Below, piece after piece: positions 47,851-57,986 of a stretch of DNA of 64,000 nucleotides. The position numbers and the translations under genes were made by a program. Source of the DNA: Nitzschia sp. pyKryTriq1 (taxonomy: Eukaryota; Bacillariophyta; Bacillariophyceae; Bacillariales; Bacillariaceae). Below the pieces are notes generated by a model. The model worked only from the letters and a program-made list of their open reading frames with translations. It was not told the origin of the DNA and did no database searches. The stretch lies in contig OY101119.1 in NCBI GenBank assembly GCA_956465555.1, forward strand, positions 558,001 through 622,000. The letters are read 5' to 3'. How positions within the stretch are numbered: the first letter of the stretch is position 1; every line of letters starts with the position of its first letter.

Positions 47851-48409
47851 GATCAATTCTTTTATCTTATCAACTTTCTCGTCGACGACTTGCTTTTGAG
47901 GGTTGGCGATTCTCGCAAAATGGTTTCGTTCGGTGCAGAAAGTGCACCTACTAAATTCAAAGATCGCCGAAACGAAGGCGATGGGGGCAAAAAGTGAGTG
48001 CGCAGAAGGCGATGATGATGATGATGTGGGCGAGTGGCATTGCCGGCGCGCAAGTCATTCAATCGCCAGACAAGATAATCATCTACATGTATGAATAATA
48101 AAAATGAAGCCAGGTATAAATGCTGCTGACGTCGCATTCACGAACCAATCGATTTGAGCAAGATTTGAGAAACGCGCAAGCACCAAGCACGGAGGCAACG
48201 CGTGGCAGCCACCACGGCAAGGTGATTTCGTGACTTTCTTCGACATCTTGCTTTTCTTCCTTGCTTGTTGACCATGATGGTCACTTTGCGCTTTTTTTTA
48301 CTCGTAGCGTCCTCTGTCTTCCGCTCAAGTAACCAATCCAGCACCCCGCAAGAAGTAACAAGAAACTGATCCTTTTAAAGATCCGCATATATTACTCAAT
48401 CTATCAGAA
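47851..48409. other. Divergent intergenic region, no gene seen
   Basis: The space lies between the coiled-coil protein and IscA genes. It contains a short GAT run at 48012-48024. No RNA gene is seen. Confidence 0.5.
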
Positions 48410-48919
48410 ATGAGACAAGCAACAATCTCGGGGTTCCTTTCCCTCCTCCTCGCCTCGTCTTCGGCCTTTACGATTTCCACAGTTCATGTCCATTCTGCAG
48501 CGCAAAGGACATCCTCAGTGATTCATTCGGCGCCTGCTGACACAGTGCAAGATGAAATCGACTATGAGCAACCCGAAGATGCCGTGATTCAGATCAAACC
48601 CAAGGCAATGAAGCGACTGCGTGAATTGCGAGAGAAGGAAAAGAAGGATTCTTTGGTGCTTCGTATGGGTGTCCGAAACGGCGGCTGCTCCGGTTTGAGT
48701 TATGTGATGGACTTTTCAACAGAAGATGAGATCCAAGACGACGATGCCATTGACGAATATCCTGGCGAGCATATTAAGTGCGTGGTGGATGCGAAATCTA
48801 TGCTATATCTGTATGGTTTGGAGCTAGACTACTCGGAAGAATTGATTGGAGGCGGATTCAAGTTTTTCAATCCAAATGCAGAGGAAGCATGTGGCTGTGG
48901 GTCTAGTTTTGGGGTGTAA
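48410..48919 (+). CDS. Plastid A-type Fe-S carrier (SufA/IscA/HesB)
   Basis: A 169-residue protein. The start L-S-L-L-L-A-S-S-S-A-F-T-I-S is a signal peptide with an S-A-F-T plastid motif, then a basic, Ser-rich transit region. The mature A-type domain (about residues 58-169) has I-Q-I-K-P-K-A-M-K-R-L, G-V-R-N-G-G-C-S-G-L-S-Y (first cluster Cys), and the terminal F-F-N-P-N-A-E-E-A-C-G-C-G-S-S-F with the C-G-C pair. All three cluster cysteines are present. The protein carries [2Fe-2S]/[4Fe-4S] clusters from the SUF scaffold to plastid apoproteins. The NifU-like gene at 41068 lies about 7 kb away. Confidence 0.9.
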   Translation: MRQATISGFLSLLLASSSAFTISTVHVHSAAQRTSSVIHSAPADTVQDEIDYEQPEDAVIQIKPKAMKRLRELREKEKKDSLVLRMGVRNGGCSGLSYVMDFSTEDEIQDDDAIDEYPGEHIKCVVDAKSMLYLYGLELDYSEELIGGGFKFFNPNAEEACGCGSSFGV

Positions 48920-49087
48920 TGATACTGCTGTAGTGTAAGAGACTGATATTGTAGTCCCAACCACAGCCAGGCACTGATATTGTAAAACTTGTAAAACAAA
49001 AGACAACCATTTCACTGAGTGTTCTTCTTTTTATATTATTCACGGTTTCGTTCGGGCATTCGAATTTGAATTTATTCCATGTATGAT

Positions 49088-50230
49088 TCACACCCCCATT
49101 CTCTCACCTAGCAAAATGGCAAGAACTACTACCAGAACTATGTTCAGAATTCTGGATGCGTCCATTTCTCTTTTCCTCGGGTCGTAGGTTGAAGCAACTT
49201 TGGTGCCTCCGTCAGATGCTTTCTTGGCCACCCGAGACTTGGCTGCTCCTTCCTTTGACCAAGGCTTCAATTTACCAATAACATCCTTCACGTCGGAATA
49301 ACCCTTCTCGCTTAACAATGCCTTGAGCTCGTCACAGATTCGATCAAAGCATTTGGGGCCTTCCTTCCAGTGGCAAGTTCCAACCTGGACAGCGCTTGCG
49401 CCACACAGTAGAAACTGGAAAACATCAGTTCCGGACTCGATACCTCCAACACCGATAATATCAATTTCAGGCTTGAGCTGTTGCCGCATTTGACGGACAT
49501 TCGCAAGCGCCGTGTACTTGACGGCTGGGCCACTCAATCCTGCAAGTCCGCCATTCGAAGCAATAAAGGGAGCTTCCGATACATCATCGATGGAAAGGGC
49601 ATTTCCGATAGTATTGATACAAACGACATATCGAACCATTGCAGAAAATTCGTTGATGATCGAAGCAGCCTCTTGGAGGTGTTTGCTATCCAAGTAGGGA
49701 GGTAGCTTGAGCCCCAAAATGAATGAATACCTTTTCGAATGAATCGTCTTTAGAATCATACGCATCTGGTCGAAATCGTAGGCAATGATTGGCTTTCCGA
49801 TCACGTTTGGACAAGCCAAATTCAATTCCACACAGGCGATCTTATCTTGAACTTTCGATATCCGGTCCAACATTTCAATATTGTCATCCAGAGTCTTTCC
49901 GGAAATACTGACCATGTACGGCTTGGTAGTTCCTTCTGGGCAACCCTCGAGCGTTTCACGCATAGTAGTTGGGTCAATGTAGTAGTCAATACCACTGTTG
50001 GGAAGCCCTTCTGAGTTCATCGACGCCTTGTCGTCTGGAGAATGCCAAGTGCGAGGCTGTGGGTTGCCCGCTTGAGAAGCCACTGTTGCGGATTTGGTCA
50101 AAATTGCACCGGCTGCCGATTCTGCGATCTTTGCCAAGGCCGCGGAGGATCCTGTTCGAGGACCAGACGCATTGTACACGCAAGTGCTCAGCTTTATGCC
50201 GGCGATAGTGGTAGAGATATTAGCAGCCAT
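49088..50230 (-). CDS. Dihydroorotate dehydrogenase, class 1A, with C-terminal membrane anchor
   Basis: A 380-residue protein from the ATG at 50230 (the longer frame opens with a TTG). It starts I-A-G-I-K-L-S-T-C-V-Y-N-A-S-G-P, followed by I-L-T-K-S-A-T, E-G-L-P-N-S-G, the active-site loop E-L-N-L-A-C-P-N-V-x-G-K-P (catalytic Cys of class 1A), G-L-K-L-P-P-Y, and the FMN-phosphate turn I-G-V-G-G-I-E-S-G-T-D-V. This is the cytosolic, fumarate-using class, which oxidises dihydroorotate to orotate in pyrimidine synthesis. After the enzyme come a basic linker and a hydrophobic end (I-L-N-I-V-L-V-V-V-L-A-I-L-L), i.e. a tail anchor that bacterial members lack. Confidence 0.9.
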   Translation of the reverse strand: MAANISTTIAGIKLSTCVYNASGPRTGSSAALAKIAESAAGAILTKSATVASQAGNPQPRTWHSPDDKASMNSEGLPNSGIDYYIDPTTMRETLEGCPEGTTKPYMVSISGKTLDDNIEMLDRISKVQDKIACVELNLACPNVIGKPIIAYDFDQMRMILKTIHSKRYSFILGLKLPPYLDSKHLQEAASIINEFSAMVRYVVCINTIGNALSIDDVSEAPFIASNGGLAGLSGPAVKYTALANVRQMRQQLKPEIDIIGVGGIESGTDVFQFLLCGASAVQVGTCHWKEGPKCFDRICDELKALLSEKGYSDVKDVIGKLKPWSKEGAAKSRVAKKASDGGTKVASTYDPRKREMDASRILNIVLVVVLAILLGERMGV

Positions 50231-51314
50231 TGTAGACTTGTTCGAGAATAGTATGATTGCATCGTGGGATGTTGGGACCGATCGGCGAAAGATAGAGTAT
50301 CGACGAGTTGCCAAAATAAAAAGAGAAGATCGCGGTTCTCTGTACAGAACTTGTACCAGGTAGTCTACCGGTACTGTACCGGTATGTGTAACAGTAGTAC
50401 TGTAAATACATGTAGGGACTAGAATAGTACTGGGTTATTAGTTTCTCCGGCCCCTCCGCCGTCCGCCGTTCACCAGCCCATTCATTCATACAGGTACAGC
50501 GAACCGGTATCATCCACCTGGTACGTACTGGTACAGTACCTGGTAATGCATACCATACCTGGTAATGTACCGGTACACTTGTGTTGTGGCACGTGGCACA
50601 CGTAGAGCAGATTGCAGGTACACGCGGACAGACCAACGGATAGAAATGGTGTCGGGTGTCGGCATACCGTAGATGTCCTGGTGTCTCAACGGAATCAAAT
50701 GTATGTGGGCTAGAGATACTTAGGACAATGAGTGCTACAACCCACGCGTGCCGAGCCCAGGGTCATGGCCAAAAGACCCAATCCTCGTCGATTTCCTCAG
50801 CCCTGAAGGTTGGATAAAAGCCAAATTTTGGTCACATACAGCTAAGACTTTAATATATCCTTCATATATGAATGATTGAATAACGAAGGTCTCATCCATC
50901 CAGATCCTCACAATTTGGCGCCCATCTCAGTTCCCGCGCTTTTTTTCTTCCGCACTTTGCGGTGAAGGCCAAGACTTTGCTGAGTACATCCGTCATTCTC
51001 CGTTGGAGGGATGTCCCGCCAATTTTCATCACAGCCGAACGTTCTATTCTGCCGTTTATCATCGGTTCGAGACGTTATTGGATCTGTTTAGGTTGGTCGA
51101 GTCTTTGGAGCCACTCGCTCTACTCTTGGGACGAAAAACAAGTAGCAGTGAGAGTCTTGTAGATACTATCCTCGTTGTGTCGCGATTTAGACGAGGTTTC
51201 GCTTTTCCAGCTACGCTCTCAGACGAAAGGCAAACTCTTGCCATATCTCTGGGATTGGTATTTTTTGTACGGTGCAAGCAAAGCCACCAAAGCATTGCCA
51301 ACACAGTACCAACC
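50231..51314. other. Divergent intergenic region with GTAC palindrome clusters
   Basis: About 1.1 kb between DHODH and DP genes. GTAC/TACCGGTA words cluster at 50345-50400 and 50510-50580. An open frame runs from 51003 into the DP gene, but its codons before 51315 look like 5' UTR. Confidence 0.6.
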
Positions 51315-52439
51315 ATGTCTGACTTTGACGATGCGAGTGAAAGCCGCAAGCGGCCACCGGCTCCTTCACCCACCAACTCGATAAAGAGTTCTGCCTCGGC
51401 GAGCAAGCGATCCAAGTCGACAACAAAATCCTCACCAAGCTCAACGGCTGGTGACAAGTCCAGTCGGGGGTTGCGCCACTTTTCAATGATGGTTTGTCAA
51501 AAGGTCGAGGAAAAGGGGACCACGACCTACAATGAAGTAGCCGATGAGTTGGTTAAAAAAGTTGTGTCAGAACGAGAGACCGAGGGGAAATTTGATGAAA
51601 AGAATATTAGGCGTCGAGTCTATGACGCTCTGAACGTTCTCATGGCCATGGATATCATCAGCAAGGAGAAGAAGGATATTACTTGGAGAGGACTTCCAAA
51701 TTTTGGAGGACAGGATGTGGAGACTATGAGGGACGAACTCGAATATCGTCAAGCGCAGCTCCAGCAAAAGAAGGACGCCTTGAAGGAACTGATGGTTCAG
51801 CAAGTCTGTTTCCGAAATCTAATATGGCACAACCATCAACGTAGCTCGGAAGAAAAGATTCCCTTGCCATTCATCGTTGTGAACACACATGCATCGGCAG
51901 TCATTCAGTGCGACATGAGCCGTGATCGAACGGACGTCATGTTTGATTTCAGCATGCCGTTCGAGATCAACGATGACAACACTATTCTGAAGAAAATGGG
52001 ACTGTAAGTTTTATTTCCGCAGAGGATTGTTTCGTCGATTTTTCGTTTCTGACTTTGTTCGAATGCTCTTTCTTTTACAAACAGGGACAAAACATCCATG
52101 CCGGTTCTTCAAGAGATGCTTCCCAGTGATCTATTGCAATATTGTGAGAACCATCGCTTGTTGGACCCAGTACTGGGAAGCGAGAGACCTCACTCACGAC
52201 AGCACCCGGGTCAACACCACAGCCACCATCCAAGTCAACAACCTGGACACCACCACGGCCAACAACAAGGGGCAACACCACCTCAACATCACCATCGCAC
52301 ACCGGAACATCAACCATCGTCGATGCAGTATCAGCATCAATATCATCACCAACCCCCTCCCCCTTACCACCAACATCCTCGAGGGGGCGGATACCCGCCT
52401 CCACACTATGGTGGGTACGATCCCATGGCCGCGATGTAA
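51315..52439 (+). CDS. DP transcription factor (E2F dimerisation partner)
   Basis: Exons 51315-52003 and 52085-52439 join in phase 2 (donor ct|gtaagt, acceptor acag), giving 347 residues. The winged-helix DNA-binding domain is nearly canonical: G-L-R-H-F-S-M-M-V-C-Q-K-V, T-T-Y-N-E-V-A-D-E-L-V and R-R-R-V-Y-D-A-L-N-V-L-M-A-M (residues 97-110), then I-S-K-E-K-K-D-I-x-W-x-G-L-P. A leucine-zipper/coiled-coil heterodimerisation region and marked-box-like part, L-P-F-I-V-V-N-T, follow. Exon 2 codes a His/Gln/Pro-rich tail of over 80 residues. With an E2F partner it would control G1/S genes. Start: the ATG before S-D-F-D-D; the frame is open further upstream. Confidence 0.9.
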
Positions 52440-53179
52440 GTATTTGGATATCGCCGTGTAGTCTGGGGAAGACTCTGGCCTGACTATCGAATACAACGGT
52501 TGTGCGGGAATAATCTACTATTTTTCATCATCTTCGATTTAGCCGAAGATGTGCCTGATTTTCACTTCGTTAGCGGGACTATCATGAATTGTCACTTATA
52601 CGCGTACACTACAGTGGCTAGACTGATATGCGATTGGACATAAGTTAGCCGTGAAGACATCATAAATATTCGTAGTAGAGTATTGGCAGCAGCACCGTAT
52701 CGGTCGAAGAATGACTCAAAAAATTGTCTTGTACTCTTGTTGTGCCCAAAGAGCCCGCTGTTGAATTCCCCAAATCGGACGGTACTTCTTAATTCCATAC
52801 TAGTTAGTGCTGCATGCTGAAAATCTTGCATATCAAAAGAATCATCTCATACCACACGCATCTGTAGCCCCAGAAAGTTCTGCACTGACGCATTCATAGT
52901 AAGTTACAAGATACGATGTTGCCTGGAAGCTGGCACCTCGTATGGGTTCGTTCGTCTTCAGTACTGGATGAGTCCGACTCGAACACTAAATTGGAGAATA
53001 AAGTAGCTATTTGATTCTGAGATTTATATTAGCATTGTCTATTGTTAGTTGTAGCAGTTGTTGAAGACCGATGTCTTCTTAGTAACAGCGATGAGGACGG
53101 CCACCGTATTTACAATGGAGCATGCTAGAAGTGTTGCTTTGTACATTGCATCACTTCCATCTTGGGGTCGTTTGAGAAA
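52440..53179. other. Convergent intergenic region, no gene seen
   Basis: The space lies between two convergent genes. No credible frame or RNA is visible. Confidence 0.5.
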
Positions 53180-53842
53180 TTACATAATCGCTAGTGCCTG
53201 GCTAATCATGTCTGTTACAGGATCGTTGTTGAAGAGCATGGTGGACGAAATGTTTTGCCCCAACGTCTCGGACAAGGCAAAGTGGTGGGGCACACTGTTG
53301 TAAGTGCACTTCGTCATCGGAGACAAAGTTTTTCTCTTTCGAGATGCGGAGTTCTCGTCTCGTGCCCCCGCTGATCGGGCATCATCCTGAGCAATAGCAC
53401 GGGCCTGTTCAGCAGAAATTTCCGAGAAGCGCTGGCAGAGCTTTGAAATCAACTCGGACGCGTCGGACCTTGAAACGCCCTGGAAACTCTGGATGGCATG
53501 TACAGAATCGTAGATATTATCACGGATATCTTGGGCTCTTGAGGTGTAGGCCTTTGTGTGTTGATCCAGTCCACGTGTGCAGAACTGTTTCTTCCCATTG
53601 ACAAGGTGAAAACCTTCGTCCATCATGCGAACAAAGGTCATGCAATCTGTTCGAACAGCTTTCAATTCCTCTGCCGACATGTATACTGAGTCGACTTCAT
53701 CATCAGACATATCGTTGATGTGAGGAATTTCAGTAACAGAATCGTGATCTGCGAATCGAACACGGCATTGCTGCTGATGACTATGATATCTTCGTTGTCG
53801 TTGTTGTTGTTGTTGGAGTTGGAGTTGGAGTTGGAGAGGCAT
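53180..53842 (-). CDS. Diatom-type protein with F-C-T-R-G-L motif, unknown function
   Basis: A 220-residue protein. It opens with a Q-L/Q run coded by a (GTT)n/(GGAGTT)n microsatellite at 53797-53835. Then comes V-R-F-A-D-H-D-S-V-T-E-I-P-H-I-N-D-M-S-D-D-E, followed by M-S-A-E-E-L-K-A-V-R-T-D-C, K-Q-F-C-T-R-G-L-D-Q-H-T and a helical segment (A-I-Q-S-F-Q-G). This order (E-I-P-H, D-M-S-D-D-E, C-T-R-G-L-E-x-x-T) is recalled from a large set of short diatom proteins of unknown role. No localisation signal is seen. Confidence 0.65.
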   Translation of the reverse strand: MPLQLQLQLQQQQQRQRRYHSHQQQCRVRFADHDSVTEIPHINDMSDDEVDSVYMSAEELKAVRTDCMTFVRMMDEGFHLVNGKKQFCTRGLDQHTKAYTSRAQDIRDNIYDSVHAIQSFQGVSRSDASELISKLCQRFSEISAEQARAIAQDDARSAGARDENSASRKRKTLSPMTKCTYNSVPHHFALSETLGQNISSTMLFNNDPVTDMISQALAIM

Positions 53843-54541
53843 GTTAGTTTTCTGGATCGTTGTTGCGCTTGGGTCAGCTTATTTATTTTTATGAGGATGA
53901 GCAATTTCAATTCTTCAGGAGCGAGTTCGGGGAAATAAAAACATCAGATTTTTTGGTGCGGGATGTTCCTGGAAACCGACGAATGAAGTATATATGCACA
54001 GTCCGGTACAGTATGTCTTATGTAGAACTGGACCGGAAGAATTGCCACGTCCTCAGCAGAGGAGCCATTCTCGTAGAAATCCAGTAGGACCAGTAGATAA
54101 AGATTGGTGAATGATAGAAACTTTTGCGATCTCGAAAGAATAATAGATTCACCGAATGACTCATACAAACGTAACTTTCGGATACATGTGGTCAGACCGA
54201 AAGTAACGACGGGACGGCTTCGTCGCCGTACCAGGGTACGGTACCGTTGTTAGAAAGGCAATTCTGTACATACAGTACTGTCACCCAGTAGACCTTGCCG
54301 GCGAACAGAGTAGGTCCTATATGTACACATATATATATAAATATCAGGCGCAAATAATTAAGAATAATGCTCAGCAGGCTTGGTGTGTTCTCATTATAAA
54401 CGCTAGCTTTCGTAATAATAATTGCGATCGCGAAGCCATGATCATCAACGAAGGCCTCCTATGTTTTTCTTCTTCAATTCTAAAATATTAGGCATGTCTT
54501 CTTCCACTTGCGCAATATTCGGCATGTTTTCTTTTTCATTT
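53843..54541. other. Intergenic, no gene seen
   Basis: The stretch holds an AT-rich repeat-like stretch at 54322-54350 and no gene. Confidence 0.5.
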
Positions 54542-54778
54542 TCATCGTTGCCGCCGAAAAGATTTGCAATCTCCAAATGCAACAACCTTCTCCAACTTTG
54601 CTGAATCCATCTTGCTGGTATCCAGCTCGTAGCCATACTTGATGCATGCAATGAATTTCATTTTTTCTTTGTTTGTTTGCTTGATTTCCTCCAGAGTAAC
54701 AATGTAATTACAGTGACGTATTCTAGAAGAACAGTAGTTTTCAATTAAAGTGATTCTATCATTGTGACCATCAAAGGA
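54542..54778 (-). pseudogene. Stop-free protein-like fragment, family unknown
   Basis: On the minus strand about 78 codons are open, with protein-like content: N-D-R-I-T-L-I-E-N-Y-C-S-S-R, Y-I-V-T-L-E-E-I-K-Q-T-N-K-E-K and I-A-C-I-K-Y-G-Y-E-L-D-T-S-K-M-D. It has no ATG at the front and begins just after a TGA, so it may be the 3' end of a broken gene or an exon. A short frame in another phase (M-A-S-L-W-R-A-L-L) abuts it. Confidence 0.3.
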
Positions 54779-55333
54779 TCATCCTGAAGGCCAGCAGGGC
54801 TCGCCAAAGGGAGGCCATGCCGGCTCTCTATGTTAATCTACAATCCGTCTATGATATACTCCAAATGATCATGTGCATCCGCATTGATGACGTGGCAGTT
54901 CCGTAAGGACACTGCAATTCCCAGAATGTCCGAAATGACCCGTGCGAGCTCGCGAGGTCGGTAAGTTAGGTTTCCCGTCTGGCCCTTGACCGACACGAAG
55001 TGTGGTCCGTGTGGGGTGTTGTGAGTTGTTCGACCCTGCCTGTGCCAAAAATTTTGTCGAAGCCCGCGTGGTGTCGGTGGAGACTTCACTGTGAACCAGG
55101 AACACGGCGAGAGACACGAGAACACCGCGCCTGCGCTGACCGGTACTGGTTGGTACCACCGTACAGGTACCGGTACAAGTAGTACCGCAGCGGGACTGTA
55201 GAGCTGTGGCTCATCAAGATTGATCATCCAAGAGCAGATGCCTCTCTCTCTCCCCTCGTGTGCCTTCGCCCCCACCATGTCCTTCATTTCACTACTTTAG
55301 TGCACTTTGACTATCTTTCATACATCATCAACC
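54779..55333. other. Upstream region of the 14-3-3 gene
   Basis: It contains a GTAC-rich cluster with TACCGGTA at 55168, about 165 bp before the start codon, and a CTCTCTCTC run near 55242. No gene is seen. Confidence 0.5.
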
Positions 55334-56141
55334 ATGGAACGCGATTCTCTTGTCTACAAGGCCAAGCTTGCCGAGCAAGCCGAGCGCTTTGATGAAATGG
55401 TGAGCGACATGAAGGAGGTTGCGAAGCAGCCGCAGGAACTCACGGTCGAGGAGCGCAACCTTTTGTCGGTTGCCTACAAGAACGTGATTGGATCTCGTCG
55501 TGCTTCGTGGCGCGTCGTGACCAGCATCGAGCAGAAGGGAGATTCTGACAAGATGTCTATCATCAAGGACTACAAGGTCAAGATCGAGACTGAGCTTGTT
55601 GATATCTGTAACGACATTTTGTCGGTCATCGAAGAAAGCTTGATCCCCAACTCCACCTCGGAAGAGGCCAAGGTCTTCTACTACAAGATGAAGGGAGACT
55701 ACCACCGATATCTATCGGAGTTCCAAGTTGGAGATACACGAAAGGCGTCTGCCGGAGCCGCCTTGGATGCTTACCAAGCTGCCAGCGGAATCGCCTCCAA
55801 CGACTTGCCCCCTACTCACCCAATTCGCCTGGGATTGGCCCTCAACTTTTCTGTTTTCTACTACGAAATCCTTAACTCTCCGGACCAAGCGTGCCAGATT
55901 GCCAAGCAGGTACGTTTTGTGAATGTTTCGATTGCATATTGTTCCCTTCGCAGTTTTCTCACCAGTGTTCGATGACTTCTTGTCGCGACAGGCCTTCGAC
56001 GACGCTATTGCTGAGCTCGATACCCTCAACGAAGAATCCTATAAGGACTCGACTTTGATCATGCAGCTCCTCCGTGATAACCTGACGCTTTGGACTAGCG
56101 ACCAAAATGACGCCGATGGTGCTGACAAGGACGACGAGTAA
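55334..56141 (+). CDS. 14-3-3 protein
   Basis: Exons 55334-55909 and 55992-56141 join in phase 0 (donor cag|gtacgt, acceptor cgacag), giving 241 residues. Family signatures are complete: [34 protein letters not shown] (phosphate-binding), [34 protein letters not shown] and R-D-N-L-T-L-W-T-S. The acidic tail ends D-K-D-D-E. It binds phosphoserine/threonine motifs as a dimer and regulates many enzymes and transporters. Codon use is strongly biased towards C-ending codons, consistent with high expression. Confidence 0.97.
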
Positions 56142-56772
56142 ATGCTCGGTCTTCCCTAACAGGTGTTAGTCCATCGATCTAGAGTCTCGAGCGCCAACCA
56201 GTTGTCAGTACTCGTAGTCACAGCGGAAGACTGGAAAATGCCGAGACCGGATCGCAAACGGTAGCACAGTAATTGTTAACATCCTTTATTTTGTGAGAAT
56301 TCAACTTTCGTATCTGTCCAAGAAGAGGCGAGAAATCGCCAGGACGAACCGTGCGTTAGTCCCCAGAGGGCATCATGGACAGCTACTATCCTCTAAAGCA
56401 AGAGAGAGAGAGACGAGGAGAGCACCCTACGCATAGCCCTGGGAGCAAGAATCCATGATTTTAGTGTACATTCTCGCAGTCAGTTATTAGGTGACAGATG
56501 CTGTGTGGTTTCGCCGCTGAGCTCCTTCAGCCAGAGAGAAGCTCCTGCCTGATTGCCAGTACCGGTATGAGAAAGCTATGAACAAGAACACAAATATCCA
56601 ACTTCGTGTTGGATATGGTCTTCCAAGAATGGTTCACCCAGCGGATACACTAGCTCAAATGGAATGCTTTCGGATGCATCCACACGGTATTGTCGTGCAC
56701 CCGTTCGGAACTTTCCGAGAATCAATCATGCACCAAATAGGAACATGTGAACAGCAAACGCGATTGTTAAAA
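56142..56772. other. Convergent 3' region, no gene seen
   Basis: The space lies between the 14-3-3 and Nudix genes, with an AG run at 56400-56413. No credible frame. Confidence 0.5.
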
Positions 56773-57986
56773 CTATCGGCAATCTCCAGATCTCAATTCT
56801 CGAAGTACGTCCAAATATCCTGGGGTCTCGGGTGAGATGAATCCCATCCGAAGAAGATAATCAATTATTACAACGTAGCAGTTGGGCTTGATGGGATCGG
56901 CAAAATCGAGTGCCATGGATTCTTTGGTCTTGTCGATAGTCCACAGAAAGAATTCTTCCACTTCGCCATCGACCGGTTTCGGCTGAAAGTCAGAAGGGAG
57001 ATATAAATCATAATTGAAAAGAACGACCCTGGAGATCTTCAAAGATTTGGGGTCCCAACCTTCATAACTAATCGCCCCAGTCGCTTGGATTCCAGCCCTA
57101 GTCAAGTCCTCGGGAATGCCGGCTTCTTCCTCGCATTCTTTGATAACATTTTCCATCAAACTAAGCCCAGCAGGCTGTCCTCCCGCTACTAAATGATCCA
57201 GCATACCGGGAAACTTGGATTTTGTCTTGGACCTTCTCGCGATCCACATTTTTGGTTCGTCGTCGCCTGACTCTTGAACAAGCCCATTGATGTGAACACC
57301 GTACTCCAAGGCGCCGATTAGACTCACAGCTGCTCGCTCCATCAAGAACAAAGGCTCGCTGTAAAAAGAATCGGCAACTGGAAACAATTCGTCCCTCCAT
57401 CCATTAACAAACCCCTCCTCTCGTAACTTATCCATGACCAGGGCTACCGCTTGGGTTCTGGACTCGAATGACGAACCGGCCGCTTTGGTGAGAGTGAGCT
57501 TGTTCTGCTGCACTTCGAAGATGGGGCCCGAAGTCTCTACCTCGGTCGAGCACAACCTCTCCGCAATACTTGGCACAACCTACAATGTTGGAAAATAATG
57601 CAGCATACGAACTTTCGTAAGATATCCATCCAACGCACGCTCAAGAATTCCGAGAAATTCGTTGGAATTGAAACGCAGCGAAAACAACCTACCTTGCCAA
57701 GCGTGACGCCATCGACCGTGAAATCTAGGGCACTTGCACGAACGTCGTCAGGCATTTGGTTGATACTTCGAACCCGGTAGAGCATATCTCGCATCAACTG
57801 CGCTTCGTCGATGGCACTCGTAATCGACGACAATTGCCGCGTTGCGCCCCGTACGAATTGCCGATGACCGAACATTGGTGTAAACCCCAAGGCGCCTCTC
57901 CTAGCTACTAGGAATGAAAAAGCGGCTACTGTCATCGCTTTGCTCCAAGTAGTTTTCGCTTGAAGCTTTCTTGAATTGCACATCAT
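56773..57986 (-). CDS. Nudix hydrolase with N-terminal DUF4743-type domain, probably organelle-targeted
   Basis: Exons 57986-57693 and 57579-56773 (start uncertain; ATGs at 58049, 58034, 57986 and 57935 are in frame) join in phase 0: L-G-K then V-V-P-S-I-A-E-R-L. The total is about 366 residues from 57986. An N-terminal hydrophobic segment, M-T-V-A-A-F-S-F-L-V-A-R-R-G-A-L-G-F-T-P, resembles a signal plus F-type plastid motif. The DUF4743-like part has F-x-V-D-G-V-T-L-G-K and W-R-D-E-L-F-P-V. The Nudix box is G-G-Q-P-A-G...E-N-V-I-K-E-C-E-E-E-A-G-I, with Lys for the usual Arg before E. These relatives, near thiamine pyrophosphokinase of some species, clean up damaged thiamine diphosphates. Confidence 0.85.
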
